Shown here piece after piece: positions 1 to 5,181 of a DNA stretch of 6,809 nt. How positions within the stretch are numbered: the first letter of the stretch is position 1; each line of letters starts with the position of its first letter. Location of the stretch: the NCBI GenBank assembly GCA_013816225.1, contig JACDEQ010000114.1:1-6809 (forward strand), given 5' to 3'. This DNA comes from Armatimonadota bacterium. GTDB taxonomy: Bacteria; Armatimonadota; Fimbriimonadia; Fimbriimonadales; ATM1. Under the pieces are notes generated by a model that saw only the letters and a program-made list of their open reading frames with translations, was not told the origin of the DNA and did no database searches. The translations under genes and the position numbers were made by a program.

Positions 1-99
1 AACCACCGTCCGCACTCGGCCCTCGGCGGCCTCCCGCCCTCGCAGTTTGCGAAGCGGGTCGATTCGGACATAATTCAGGAGGCGACCATAACACTTTGA
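1..99 (+). CDS. IS3-family transposase (OrfB), C-terminal end, partial
   Basis: The window opens inside this gene; reading from base 1 gives 32 codons to a TGA at 97-99. The peptide starts NHRPHSALGGLPPSQFAKR. This is the conserved tail of the DDE integrase core (rve_3 type) of IS3-family OrfB proteins, where a Tyr-Asn-x-x-RPHS-x-LG-x-x-P-x-x-F block follows the catalytic Glu helix. The intact enzyme cuts and joins the IS ends. Only the last tenth or so is present, so the DDE residues cannot be checked and activity cannot be judged. The assignment rests on this one motif, which is quite specific. No start codon is expected inside the window. Confidence 0.82.
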   Translation, partial: NHRPHSALGGLPPSQFAKRVDSDIIQEATITL

Positions 100-126
100 C
101 GTGGCACACATTTCGGGGGAAGGTCA
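1..126 (+). mobile_element. right end of an IS3-family insertion sequence
   Basis: This covers the transposase tail plus about 27 bases after its stop. IS3-family elements end in 5'-TG...CA-3' shortly after the transposase gene. Here the sequence TTTCGGGGGAAGGTCA ends at 126 in CA, so read inwards from that end the terminus begins TGACCTTCCCCC. That makes 126 the likely last base of the element. The left end and the target duplication lie outside the window, so the exact boundary is inferred. Confidence 0.5.
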
Positions 127-318
127 GTGACAACGAGAAAAGGCGAAGATGGTGAGCCGGAGTATTGTGCACGAGAGGAGGACTTTCAGCCGGAGCCCGA
201 GTACTCTCGCTGCTTCTACTGCAAACATCGGGAGCTTTGCGCTGCAGGCCGTGCGGCAATTGGCGGCGAAGAGGCTGCTGCTGCCGTTCCCGAATTTGAT
301 TCCTTCGCCGATGAATAA
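127..318 (+). CDS. small Cys-rich protein or displaced C-terminal fragment (63 aa)
   Basis: GTG start, 63 residues, TAA stop at 316-318. Four cysteines are present: Cys14, Cys29, Cys32 and Cys38, the last three in RCFYCKHRELC. This is a plausible zinc or iron-sulfur site. The C-terminus is acidic (GGEEAAAA...FDSFADE). I recognise no named family. The C-x2-C-x5-C spacing near a C-terminus resembles the Fe-S tail of Cas4/RecB-like PD-(D/E)XK nucleases, but that is only a resemblance. The purine-rich GGGGGAAGG before the start looks like a good ribosome site but belongs to the probable IS terminus, and the frame is open back to the transposase stop. The start may therefore be accidental, and the frame may be the 3' end of a gene cut by the IS. 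Confidence 0.5.
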   Translation: MTTRKGEDGEPEYCAREEDFQPEPEYSRCFYCKHRELCAAGRAAIGGEEAAAAVPEFDSFADE

Positions 319-343
319 GGTCAGACATAAAAGAGCTACGCTT

Positions 344-617
344 TTAATGCACTTCCGGCTCTAGCTTTTGCATCTTGCCTTCCGCCAAGAGGTCGGGTGT
401 CTGCAGTCCGTAATCGACCACTCCAGGGAGCCGATCTCGTCTTCTGCGTCCGGATCGGTTTTGTATTCGGAGCGGGTCGTTTCCTCTCGCTTCGAATACC
501 CATGGATTTCGAATGCGACGGGGTATTCCCCGGCGTCGCGGTGGCTGACATACCGGACAGGCCCGAGGGTAAATCCTCGGTGTTGACGATCGCTTTGTCG
601 CTGAGGAAGCTGTTCAT
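344..617 (-). pseudogene. frameshifted small gene downstream of the DUF1003 gene
   Basis: No single frame covers this stretch, but protein-like sequence passes through three. From ATG at 617 it reads MNSFLSDKAIVNTEDLPSG. Near 562-564 the good frame changes to one reading PVRYVSHRDAGEYPVAFE and then an acidic TDPDAEDEIGSLE. Near 420-423 it changes again to VVDYGLQTPDLLAEGKMQKL and ends EPEVH, TAA at 344-346. In each segment the chosen frame has G/C-rich third positions and A/T-rich second positions, as coding sequence should. Both shifts are explained by loss of one G from a short G run (GGGG to GGG; GGTGG-type context). The restored product would be about 91 residues, with no family recognised, no membrane segment and an acidic character. 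It is either a decayed gene or an intact gene with two indel errors. No Shine-Dalgarno lies close to 617, so the true start is uncertain. Confidence 0.45.
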
Positions 618-649
618 GATGTCGCGTTCTTCGTCGTACTCCTGCCTTA

Positions 650-1201
650 TCAGGATTGGTCCTGCTCCTCCTGTTTCCGCTCGATCTCTTCGAGCACCGC
701 TTGAGGGGCGGTATCGCTTTTCAGCTCATCCTTCTCGCCGTCCTCGGGCAGGTCGATTCCAAGCTTCTGCGCTATGAGGTCGACGGCGACGAGTACCCGG
801 GTCAGCTCGTGCTCGGCCAGGAGACTGACCTGCACGTCGAGCTCGCTCTGCTGGTCGCTGAGCTTTTGCATCCGGTTCTGGCTAAGCAGCACGAAGAGGG
901 AAAGAAAGATGGCCTCCAGCGAGACGATCGTCGTGAGCAGCCCGAACGGGAAGGGATCGAATGGCCGGATTCCGAACCAACCCACATTGAGCAGGATCCA
1001 TACAAGGAAGAACAGCGCGTTCGCGACGACGAACTGTGCGCTGCCGCAGTACTCGGCGATCCGATTGGCAATGCGCTCGTATAGGGTCAGCTTTTTCTTG
1101 TGCTTCTCCCGATGCTCGTAGAGGTCGTGGATGTTGCGCTGAACGACGCCCGCGATCTCGTCCTGACGCACGGCGCGATCCTCGGGCGATTGCTGTTTCA
1201 T
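650..1201 (-). CDS. DUF1003 family membrane protein (183 aa)
   Basis: The product resembles the DUF1003 family, small inner-membrane proteins of unknown biochemical role. The family core is visible: a charged N-terminus (residues 1-50, with YEHREKHKKKLTLYERIANRIAE), a first membrane helix at about 56-76 (FVVANALFFLVWILLN), the short loop GIRPFDPFPFGLL, and a second helix at about 88-107 (TTIVSLEAIFLSLFVLLSQNR). A hydrophilic, probably coiled C-terminal tail (108-183) follows, rich in Glu, Gln and Lys. ATG 1201 was chosen because family similarity and the charged start begin there. A GTG at 1225 is in frame but adds only eight residues; neither has a strong Shine-Dalgarno. The gene starts 32 bases after the stop of the membrane-protein gene upstream, so co-transcription is likely. 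The frame stays open to 1813, but that extension only shadows the upstream gene. Confidence 0.88.
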   Translation of the reverse strand: MKQQSPEDRAVRQDEIAGVVQRNIHDLYEHREKHKKKLTLYERIANRIAEYCGSAQFVVANALFFLVWILLNVGWFGIRPFDPFPFGLLTTIVSLEAIFLSLFVLLSQNRMQKLSDQQSELDVQVSLLAEHELTRVLVAVDLIAQKLGIDLPEDGEKDELKSDTAPQAVLEEIERKQEEQDQS

Positions 1202-1233
1202 TGCCGAAGTGTATTCCAGCTTCACACAGATCG

Positions 1234-1779
1234 TTAGGTGGGCCAGAGCCATCCGAACGCGCCGGCGGTGACGAGGGAGTAGATGAGCGCGTCGAGTAGC
1301 ACCGCCCAAAGCCGCATCCCGCGGTACCAGATCGAATGCGGAATAAGCGCGAGTCCGTGGGCCATGAATGCGGCGCCGCCGGCGATCCGGAAGACCTCGA
1401 GATACATCGGATTCTCCCCCATGAAGGCATGCCAGGCGACATACGCCACGAATATCCCGATTACAATGTACGCGAGCAGCGTGAGAATCAAGTTGCGGCC
1501 CATGTCCACAGGCCCGGGCCAGATAATCAAGGTGCCGTTCGGTCCGCGCTTCATCTTTTCGACAAACGCAGGGTCCTTCATATCCGCCATCGTCCCGAAC
1601 GGCATCATGTAGTTCCCGGGTGCAACTCCGCCAAGCGCATCGAGGGCCCGGCCCTCGTCGGGCAAGCCCCGCCACTCGCCTTTGTGAATCGGCAGCACCA
1701 TGTGGCAAAGGAAACTCGCCACCCAAACGAGCGCCGCCGAAACAAGAATCGGCAGCCACAATGCAGACAGAAACTCCAT
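1234..1779 (-). CDS. four-helix integral membrane protein of unknown function (181 aa)
   Basis: I do not recognise a named family. Predicted membrane helices are at about residues 5-29, 97-119, 129-150 and 157-178. Between helices 1 and 2 lies a polar loop with conserved-looking features: H32-K-G-E-W-R-G-L-P-D-E, then PGNYMMPFG (54-62). The repeated Pro, Gly and aromatic residues suggest a structured extramembrane hairpin. His26 and His32 flank the end of helix 1, and further histidines lie in helix 2 (His117) and helix 3 (His141, His148), so metal or haem binding is possible but unproven. There is no cleavable signal peptide motif. ATG 1779 was chosen over TTG 1785 because a perfect AGGAGG lies six bases before the ATG and would touch the TTG. 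It heads the pair with the DUF1003 gene. Confidence 0.8.
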   Translation of the reverse strand: MEFLSALWLPILVSAALVWVASFLCHMVLPIHKGEWRGLPDEGRALDALGGVAPGNYMMPFGTMADMKDPAFVEKMKRGPNGTLIIWPGPVDMGRNLILTLLAYIVIGIFVAYVAWHAFMGENPMYLEVFRIAGGAAFMAHGLALIPHSIWYRGMRLWAVLLDALIYSLVTAGAFGWLWPT

Positions 1780-1785
1780 CGTCAA

Positions 1786-1791
1786 CCTCCT
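1786..1791 (-). promoter_or_regulatory. Shine-Dalgarno AGGAGG of the membrane-protein gene
   Basis: A perfect AGGAGG on the minus strand lies six bases upstream of ATG 1779. It decides the start against the TTG at 1785, which directly abuts it. Confidence 0.8.
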
Positions 1792-1815
1792 GGTGGGTTA
1801 AGGACGAGGGCAATG

Positions 1816-1830
1816 GCGACAGATTGTCGC
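1816..1830 (-). promoter_or_regulatory. short inverted repeat in the divergent spacer
   Basis: GCGACA-GAT-TGTCGC is a perfect 6-bp inverted repeat, 37 bases before the membrane-protein ATG and within the 166-base spacer to the divergent propeller gene. It could be an operator or a leader hairpin. No convincing -35/-10 pair was found next to it, and a repeat this short can arise by chance. Confidence 0.2.
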
Positions 1831-1945
1831 AGAGTTACGTCTTGGCCCATACTAAGCCGCCGAGATGTTTACACGTTGCGTCAGTAATTTCCTCCGTCTC
1901 CTTTGCCCTAGTCGCATGGCTCTGAGAACCGGGAAAAGCCCAAAT

Positions 1946-2836
1946 ATGCAAATCCTGCGCAGATCAGTTCTAGCTCTCGCCGCGACGGGTCTCGTCTTTA
2001 CGGCCGCCCTCGCGCACCCCGGATCGGGCATCGCCGTCGATCGGCACGGCAACGTCTACTTCCTCGACACGGGCTCTGGGCTGTGGAAAATAGATACGCG
2101 GGGGAGGGTGACCCGCCTGCCGGGGCAGAGCTTCCACTGGCTGGCCCTCGACGCGAGCGACCGCTTCGCCACCGCCCGCCTACCCTCGGGCGCGAGCGGG
2201 GATATCGAGAGGTCGGGCGCTCGCCCCACCGTGCTGCTTTCCAGCGACTACCCGATCGAGGTGGGCCCGGACGGCAATCTATATTACGCGGTGCCCACCC
2301 GCGGAGACGTCTTGCGCATGATACGAAGGACGACCTCCGGAGGGACATCGGCGCTCGCGACTCTGCCGACAAAGTTCTCCCACATCAACGGCATCGCCGC
2401 CGGACCCGAGGGCGCCATTTACTACACGGACGACAAGACCGTCCGGCGTATCACCGCGAAGGGCGGGGTCTCGACCGTCGCGGTGATCCCCAGACTCGTC
2501 GGCGCGCCCTTGATCCCCGGCAACACGGCGGCCACCGGCCCGTATCTCCGAGGCCTCGCGGTCGACGCCCGGGGCACGGTCTACGTGGCTGCCAGCGGGG
2601 ATGGCCGCGTGCTGAAGATCGCGCCGGGCGGAAAGGTCACCACCGTCCTCCGGCTCCAAAGCCCATGGTCGCCCACTGCGCTCGCTCTCTTCGGCGGCGA
2701 CGTGTATGTGCTCGAGTACCTGCACACGGCAAGGGACGTACGACGCGACTGGCTGCCTCGCGTCAGGAAGATCGCATCCAACGGGAAGACGAGGATCATC
2801 GCGACGGTCGCACAGATGCCGGGCGTCCGCGGCTAA
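1946..2836 (+). CDS. secreted NHL-type beta-propeller protein (296 aa)
   Basis: From ATG 1946 the N-terminus is a classic signal peptide: MQILRR, a hydrophobic core (SVLALAATGLVFTAA) and cleavage likely after A-L-A23. The mature part is built of repeated blades of the NHL/SMP-30-like type, in which a G-I/L-A-V/A-D/G-x-x-G-x-V/I-Y strand pair recurs. Examples are GIAVDRHGNVYFLDTGSGLW, a degenerate LALDASDRFATA, EVGPDGNLYYA, GIAAGPEGAIYYTDD, GLAVDARGTVYVAASGDG and LALFGGDVYVLE. That gives about six blades, enough for one closed propeller of normal size. Such proteins are usually periplasmic or exported binding modules, sometimes lyases or hydrolases; no catalytic residues are evident, so no reaction is assigned. 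The frame is open to ATG 1865, but that would bury the signal peptide. The Shine-Dalgarno is weak (GGGAAAAG). The TAA overlaps the stop of a minus-strand relic. Confidence 0.82.
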   Translation: MQILRRSVLALAATGLVFTAALAHPGSGIAVDRHGNVYFLDTGSGLWKIDTRGRVTRLPGQSFHWLALDASDRFATARLPSGASGDIERSGARPTVLLSSDYPIEVGPDGNLYYAVPTRGDVLRMIRRTTSGGTSALATLPTKFSHINGIAAGPEGAIYYTDDKTVRRITAKGGVSTVAVIPRLVGAPLIPGNTAATGPYLRGLAVDARGTVYVAASGDGRVLKIAPGGKVTTVLRLQSPWSPTALALFGGDVYVLEYLHTARDVRRDWLPRVRKIASNGKTRIIATVAQMPGVRG

Positions 2837-2946
2837 TTGGTTTGTACGTCGCAGAGGCGGTCGGCCAGGTTGTTCGCGCCCAGGAGTCGCAAAGCCTCCG
2901 AGACGGCTTGCCAATCGGGCGGCGGGTGGGTTGGGCCGAAGCAGGA
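2833..2946 (-). pseudogene. relic of a 5'-3' exonuclease C-terminus
   Basis: The minus strand here reads SCFGPTHPPPDW, then QAVSEALRLLGANNLADRL, ending CDVQTN with TAG at 2833-2835. The exonuclease at 4307-5155 has CGPPDW, then PAGSEALRLLGANALAERV, near its own end. From PPDW to the L/V position, 18 of 23 residues agree, and most base differences are synonymous third-position changes (for example CCG/CCA, GAT/GAC, GAG/GAA, CTC/CTA). This is therefore an old, formerly selected paralogue or homologue, not a recent copy. Nothing of the catalytic domain is found upstream; the frame soon loses resemblance and the MarR gene follows at 3004. Its stop shares two bases with the propeller gene's stop. 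Confidence 0.65.
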
Positions 2947-3003
2947 GTTGGGTGCCAAGGATAGCCTCTGACCGCTCGCCAAGCACCTTTGACAGGAACA
3001 AAA

Positions 3004-3474
3004 TTACCGCGGGGCGCCACCCTCGGGCTTTCGGACCGCCTGGCGAACCTTGGCGAGGCTCGTGGCCAGGACGTCGACCTCTTCTCGCGACAGATGCGAA
3101 AGAAAGTGCTTGCGGATGCTTTCGGCATAGGTGGGCAATGTTCTATCGACCGCCGTTCGGCCCTCCGGCGTGATGACGGCGAAGATGGCACGGCGATCCT
3201 GCCTCGACTGCTGGCGTACCAACAAGCCGGCGTCGGTTATGCGGTCGGCCAGGCGCGTGATGCCGCTTCGCGTAAGGGCAACCCGGTCGGCGAGCTCCCA
3301 CATGCGAAGGCTGCCTTGGGGCTCGGCGGCAAGCTCCACTAGTACGCGGTACCAGTGCAGAGGCAAGAGGCCCGCCTGCCTCAGCCTCCGGTCGATGGCG
3401 TCGCTCGCCGCGGCACAGGCGTACAGCAGGTCCTTCCATGCCTGCATCTCGCTAGCGAAAATTTTTATCGGCAT
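3004..3474 (-). CDS. MarR-family transcriptional regulator
   Basis: A winged helix-turn-helix dimer of MarR type. The N-terminal dimerisation helices span about residues 10-45, including WYRVLVELAAEPQGSL. The recognition helix region MWELADRVALTRSGITRLADRI follows at 58-79, then the wing with the family's basic D-R turn (SRQDRRAIFAVITPEG, 90-105) and C-terminal helices ending about 147. A single Cys (YAC, residue 20) lies in the first helix, near where OhrR-type MarR proteins carry their redox cysteine, though the register differs. ATG 3474 (156 aa) is chosen. A TTG at 3492 gives six more residues but has no ribosome site, whereas GGAGAA lies about 10 bases before the ATG. It is divergent from the rhodanese gene, and the shared spacer carries repeated operator-like sites, so it probably represses itself and the rhodanese gene. 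Ligand unknown. Confidence 0.92.
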   Translation of the reverse strand: MPIKIFASEMQAWKDLLYACAAASDAIDRRLRQAGLLPLHWYRVLVELAAEPQGSLRMWELADRVALTRSGITRLADRITDAGLLVRQQSRQDRRAIFAVITPEGRTAVDRTLPTYAESIRKHFLSHLSREEVDVLATSLAKVRQAVRKPEGGAPR

Positions 3475-3498
3475 CTGGGCATTATTCTCCAAATATCG

Positions 3499-3527
3499 TT
3501 GCTATTTCAACTATTGACAGGTAGTAT
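3499..3527 (+). promoter_or_regulatory. candidate promoter of the rhodanese gene
   Basis: TTGCTA (3499-3504) and TAGTAT (3522-3527) are separated by 17 bases, matching sigma-70 spacing. Transcription would start near 3534, leaving a short leader. The -10 overlaps the operator half-site at 3526-3533, as expected for MarR repression. A TTGACA at 3514-3519 is a perfect -35 hexamer but has no good -10 at the right distance. Confidence 0.4.
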
Positions 3528-3545
3528 AGTTGATAGGTCGACTAT
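3507..3545. promoter_or_regulatory. probable MarR operator: three copies of an 8-bp half-site
   Basis: TCAACTAT (3507-3514) is perfectly inverted as ATAGTTGA (3526-3533), which pairs again with TCGACTAT (3538-3545, one mismatch). The inner pair forms the compact palindrome ATAGTTGATAGGTCGACTAT, the usual size of a MarR box. The outer and last copies are direct repeats 31 bp apart, about three helical turns, so two dimers could sit on one DNA face. The location between the divergent genes supports autoregulation. Confidence 0.6.
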
Positions 3546-3571
3546 TGAATGGTCAATCTAAAGGACTTAAA

Positions 3572-3916
3572 ATGAAAACCATTAATCGCAGCGAGCTCTG
3601 GAGCTCCATCCAAGCCAAAGAAAAATTGACGCTCGTCGAGGCTCAGCCCAAGGCCGACTTCGACAAGGCTCACCTGCCCGGCGCGCTTCGGGTCAGCAGG
3701 GACGAGCTTGACCTTTGGGCTCCCAAATTCCTTACCGATAGGGACGCCCGCATCGTGGTCTATTGCGACAACATCGAGAGCAAGGCCTCGCCGACGGTTG
3801 CCGGCCGCCTCATCGAGCTCGGCTACACGAACGTTTCTAACTACAAAGAGGGCAAGGCGGACTGGATGAAAGCCGGCCATCCCGTCGAACCCCTTCAGGT
3901 CGTCGCTACGGCGTAA
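3572..3916 (+). CDS. single-domain rhodanese-like protein (114 aa)
   Basis: A stand-alone rhodanese fold of typical length. Rhodaneses carry sulfane sulfur on an active-site cysteine and pass it to acceptors. Visible landmarks are the early strand LTLVEAQPKADFDKAHLPGAL (19-39, the D-F-x-x-x-H-x-P-G-A signature), then IVVYCDNIESKAS (61-73) with putative catalytic Cys65 at the end of the central strand. The tail ELGYTNVSNYKEGKADWMKAG (82-102) is the usual G-G-x-x-x-W block, here with Glu-Gly. The active-site loop is atypical: CDNIESKAS, not the C-R-x-G-x-R loop of classical enzymes, and the usual D-x-R after the first strand is E-A-Q. No signal peptide is present, so it is cytoplasmic. ATG 3572 has AAGGA six bases upstream; an in-frame start at 3530 would lie inside the operator. 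It is probably controlled by the divergent MarR protein. Confidence 0.9.
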   Translation: MKTINRSELWSSIQAKEKLTLVEAQPKADFDKAHLPGALRVSRDELDLWAPKFLTDRDARIVVYCDNIESKASPTVAGRLIELGYTNVSNYKEGKADWMKAGHPVEPLQVVATA

Positions 3917-3970
3917 TGGCCCATTCCGTCTGCGGCCGCCGCTAGGCGGGCGCGTCGGGAACCAGACTTG

Positions 3971-4006
3971 GCGGAAGGAGATACCGATCCGATCCTTCCG
4001 CTTTTT
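3971..4006 (+). terminator. rho-independent terminator of the rhodanese gene
   Basis: GCGGAAGGA (3971-3979) pairs perfectly with TCCTTCCGC (3993-4001) across a 13-base loop, followed at once by TTTTT (4002-4006). It lies about 55 bases after the rhodanese stop, in the right orientation, and ends that transcript as a single-gene unit. Confidence 0.88.
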
Positions 4007-4306
4007 CATGCGTGGGGTGCAGTTCGCGATACGAAGACCTCTGCCCTGCGAGACGGGCTCAAAACCGACGCTTACGCAGCCGGAGTCAGCGAGGCGTTCC
4101 CCATGGCCAGCTGCTTGCGTTCGGTTCACGCTCGATCTTCTCGCGGTTTTGTAACCGTTCGCCCTTTTTATAGTGTTCACGTTGCCTAAGAGTCGAGCAC
4201 TTCCGCGGCGGCTCGAATCATCTCCTCGCCTTCGAGGCTCGGCGGCTCATACGGCCCGTCGGCCGCCGCATGTCTCGGGGAGCATGGCTGGGCTTCCAAT
4301 CGGGCG
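4007..4306. other. 300-base stretch without a supported gene
   Basis: No RNA gene or convincing gene is seen. Two minor items are present. First, CGGTT-TTGT-AACCG (4144-4157) is a small plus-strand hairpin with TTTTT at 4165-4169, a weak terminator-like structure too far from its T-run. Second, just downstream of the exonuclease stop, the minus strand has a protein-like tail with no start codon, DGPYEPPSLEGEEMIRAAAE followed by VLDS and TAG at 4186-4188. It may be the remnant end of another gene or a frameshifted extension of the exonuclease. Confidence 0.4.
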
Positions 4307-5155
4307 TCAAAACAACCTGGCCGCGCCATCGGCTACCGCGGCGACGCGTTCCGCCAGCGCGTTCGCGCCGAGTAGCCGCAGCGCTTCCGAGCCGGCCGGC
4401 CAGTCGGGTGGACCGCAGGGCAATTCGACGGGGACGTCGGGGCGCATGCGCACGACCTCGCGGAACATGAGCACGAGTTCGGAGTCTTTTGGAGCCCATC
4501 CGGCGATCGCGGACTCGAGGGAGCCGTACTTCAGCAGCAGAGTGGCGGCGGTCTTCGGGCCGATCCCGCGTGCGCCCGGGATATTGTCCGACGGGTCTCC
4601 GCTGAGCGCCTTGAAATCGGGCACTTGCTCGGGGAGTACGCCGAACCGCTCGACCACTTGGAGAGGTCCAATCCGATCGAGCTCGCGGGTGCGCGGCCTC
4701 GGGGCCAGAATCGTCACGCTTTCGTTTACGAGCTGGTAGGCATCGCGGTCCGTGGTGTAAAGCAGGCAGGCGCCGCCACCTTCGACCTCGCGACAAGCCG
4801 CCGCGGCCATCAGGTCGTCCGCCTCGAAGCCGGCCCGCTTGCCGACCCCGAAACCGAAGGCCCGGCACAGGGCAGGGAACAGGTCGAGCTGCTGAACGAT
4901 CTGGCGCTCGAAGATACGGCCTGTCTGATACGGCGGCCAAAGTTTGTTTCGATAGGTGTCGAAGCCGAGCGTATCCCAGGCGACAAACACGCCGCGGGGC
5001 TTTTCCTCTTCCCAGACCCGAAGGAGCATGCCGAAGAAACCAAGGAAGGCGTTGATGGGTTTGCCGTCGGCGCCAAGCACCGTTTTCGGCGTCGAGTGGT
5101 ACGCGCGATGAGCCAGGTTGTCACCGTCTATGATGAGTAGGGGTTGTGGTGGCAC
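4307..5155 (-). CDS. stand-alone 5'-3' exonuclease / flap endonuclease (Pol I N-domain type)
   Basis: This enzyme matches the 5'-nuclease domain of DNA polymerase I with no polymerase part. It is expected to remove RNA primers and 5' flaps in replication and repair, using metal ions. All acidic clusters are visible (numbering from GTG 5155): D10-G-D12, D61 in VAWD, FEADDLMA with E111, D113 and D114, TTDRDAYQLV with D136 and D138, and GDPSDNIPGARGIGPKTAAT (186-205) with D187 and D190 leading into the helix-hairpin-helix. The basic/aromatic stretch YRNKLWPPYQTGR matches the helical arch. At 282 residues it has normal length. GTG 5155 is preferred because the conserved core begins at once (PLLIIDGDN). 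GTG 5200 also fits and would overlap the hydrolase gene by 19 bases; neither has a strong Shine-Dalgarno. It is the last gene of the probable operon. The C-terminus has a diverged partner relic at 2833-2946. Confidence 0.92.
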   Translation of the reverse strand: MPPQPLLIIDGDNLAHRAYHSTPKTVLGADGKPINAFLGFFGMLLRVWEEEKPRGVFVAWDTLGFDTYRNKLWPPYQTGRIFERQIVQQLDLFPALCRAFGFGVGKRAGFEADDLMAAAACREVEGGGACLLYTTDRDAYQLVNESVTILAPRPRTRELDRIGPLQVVERFGVLPEQVPDFKALSGDPSDNIPGARGIGPKTAATLLLKYGSLESAIAGWAPKDSELVLMFREVVRMRPDVPVELPCGPPDWPAGSEALRLLGANALAERVAAVADGAARLF

Positions 5156-5181
5156 GTCTCGGATAATGGCAGATGGCTTCG

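Noticed and set aside
1202..1813. Continuous extension of the DUF1003 frame to 387 residues, suggesting a fusion.
   Set aside because: The extension is Arg/Cys/His-rich, has no family features, and lies over the membrane-protein gene, which has a perfect Shine-Dalgarno and clear helices in another frame.
2083..3001. Long frames on both strands over the propeller gene (293 and 240 codons).
   Set aside because: Both are Arg/Gly/Pro-rich shadows typical of G+C-rich coding DNA. The propeller frame has a signal peptide and repeated NHL strands.
4144..4169. Second terminator (CGGTT-TTGT-AACCG then a T-run).
   Set aside because: The stem is only five pairs and the T-run begins seven bases later. 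No gene precedes it after the strong terminator at 3971-4006.
3968..4189. Plus-strand 73-codon frame after the rhodanese gene.
   Set aside because: It starts with TTG inside the terminator hairpin, has no ribosome site and no recognisable motif.
4007..4200. tRNA, tmRNA or riboswitch in the gene-free stretch.
   Set aside because: A few T-loop-like strings (such as GGTTCACG) occur, but no cloverleaf or acceptor stem could be folded around them.
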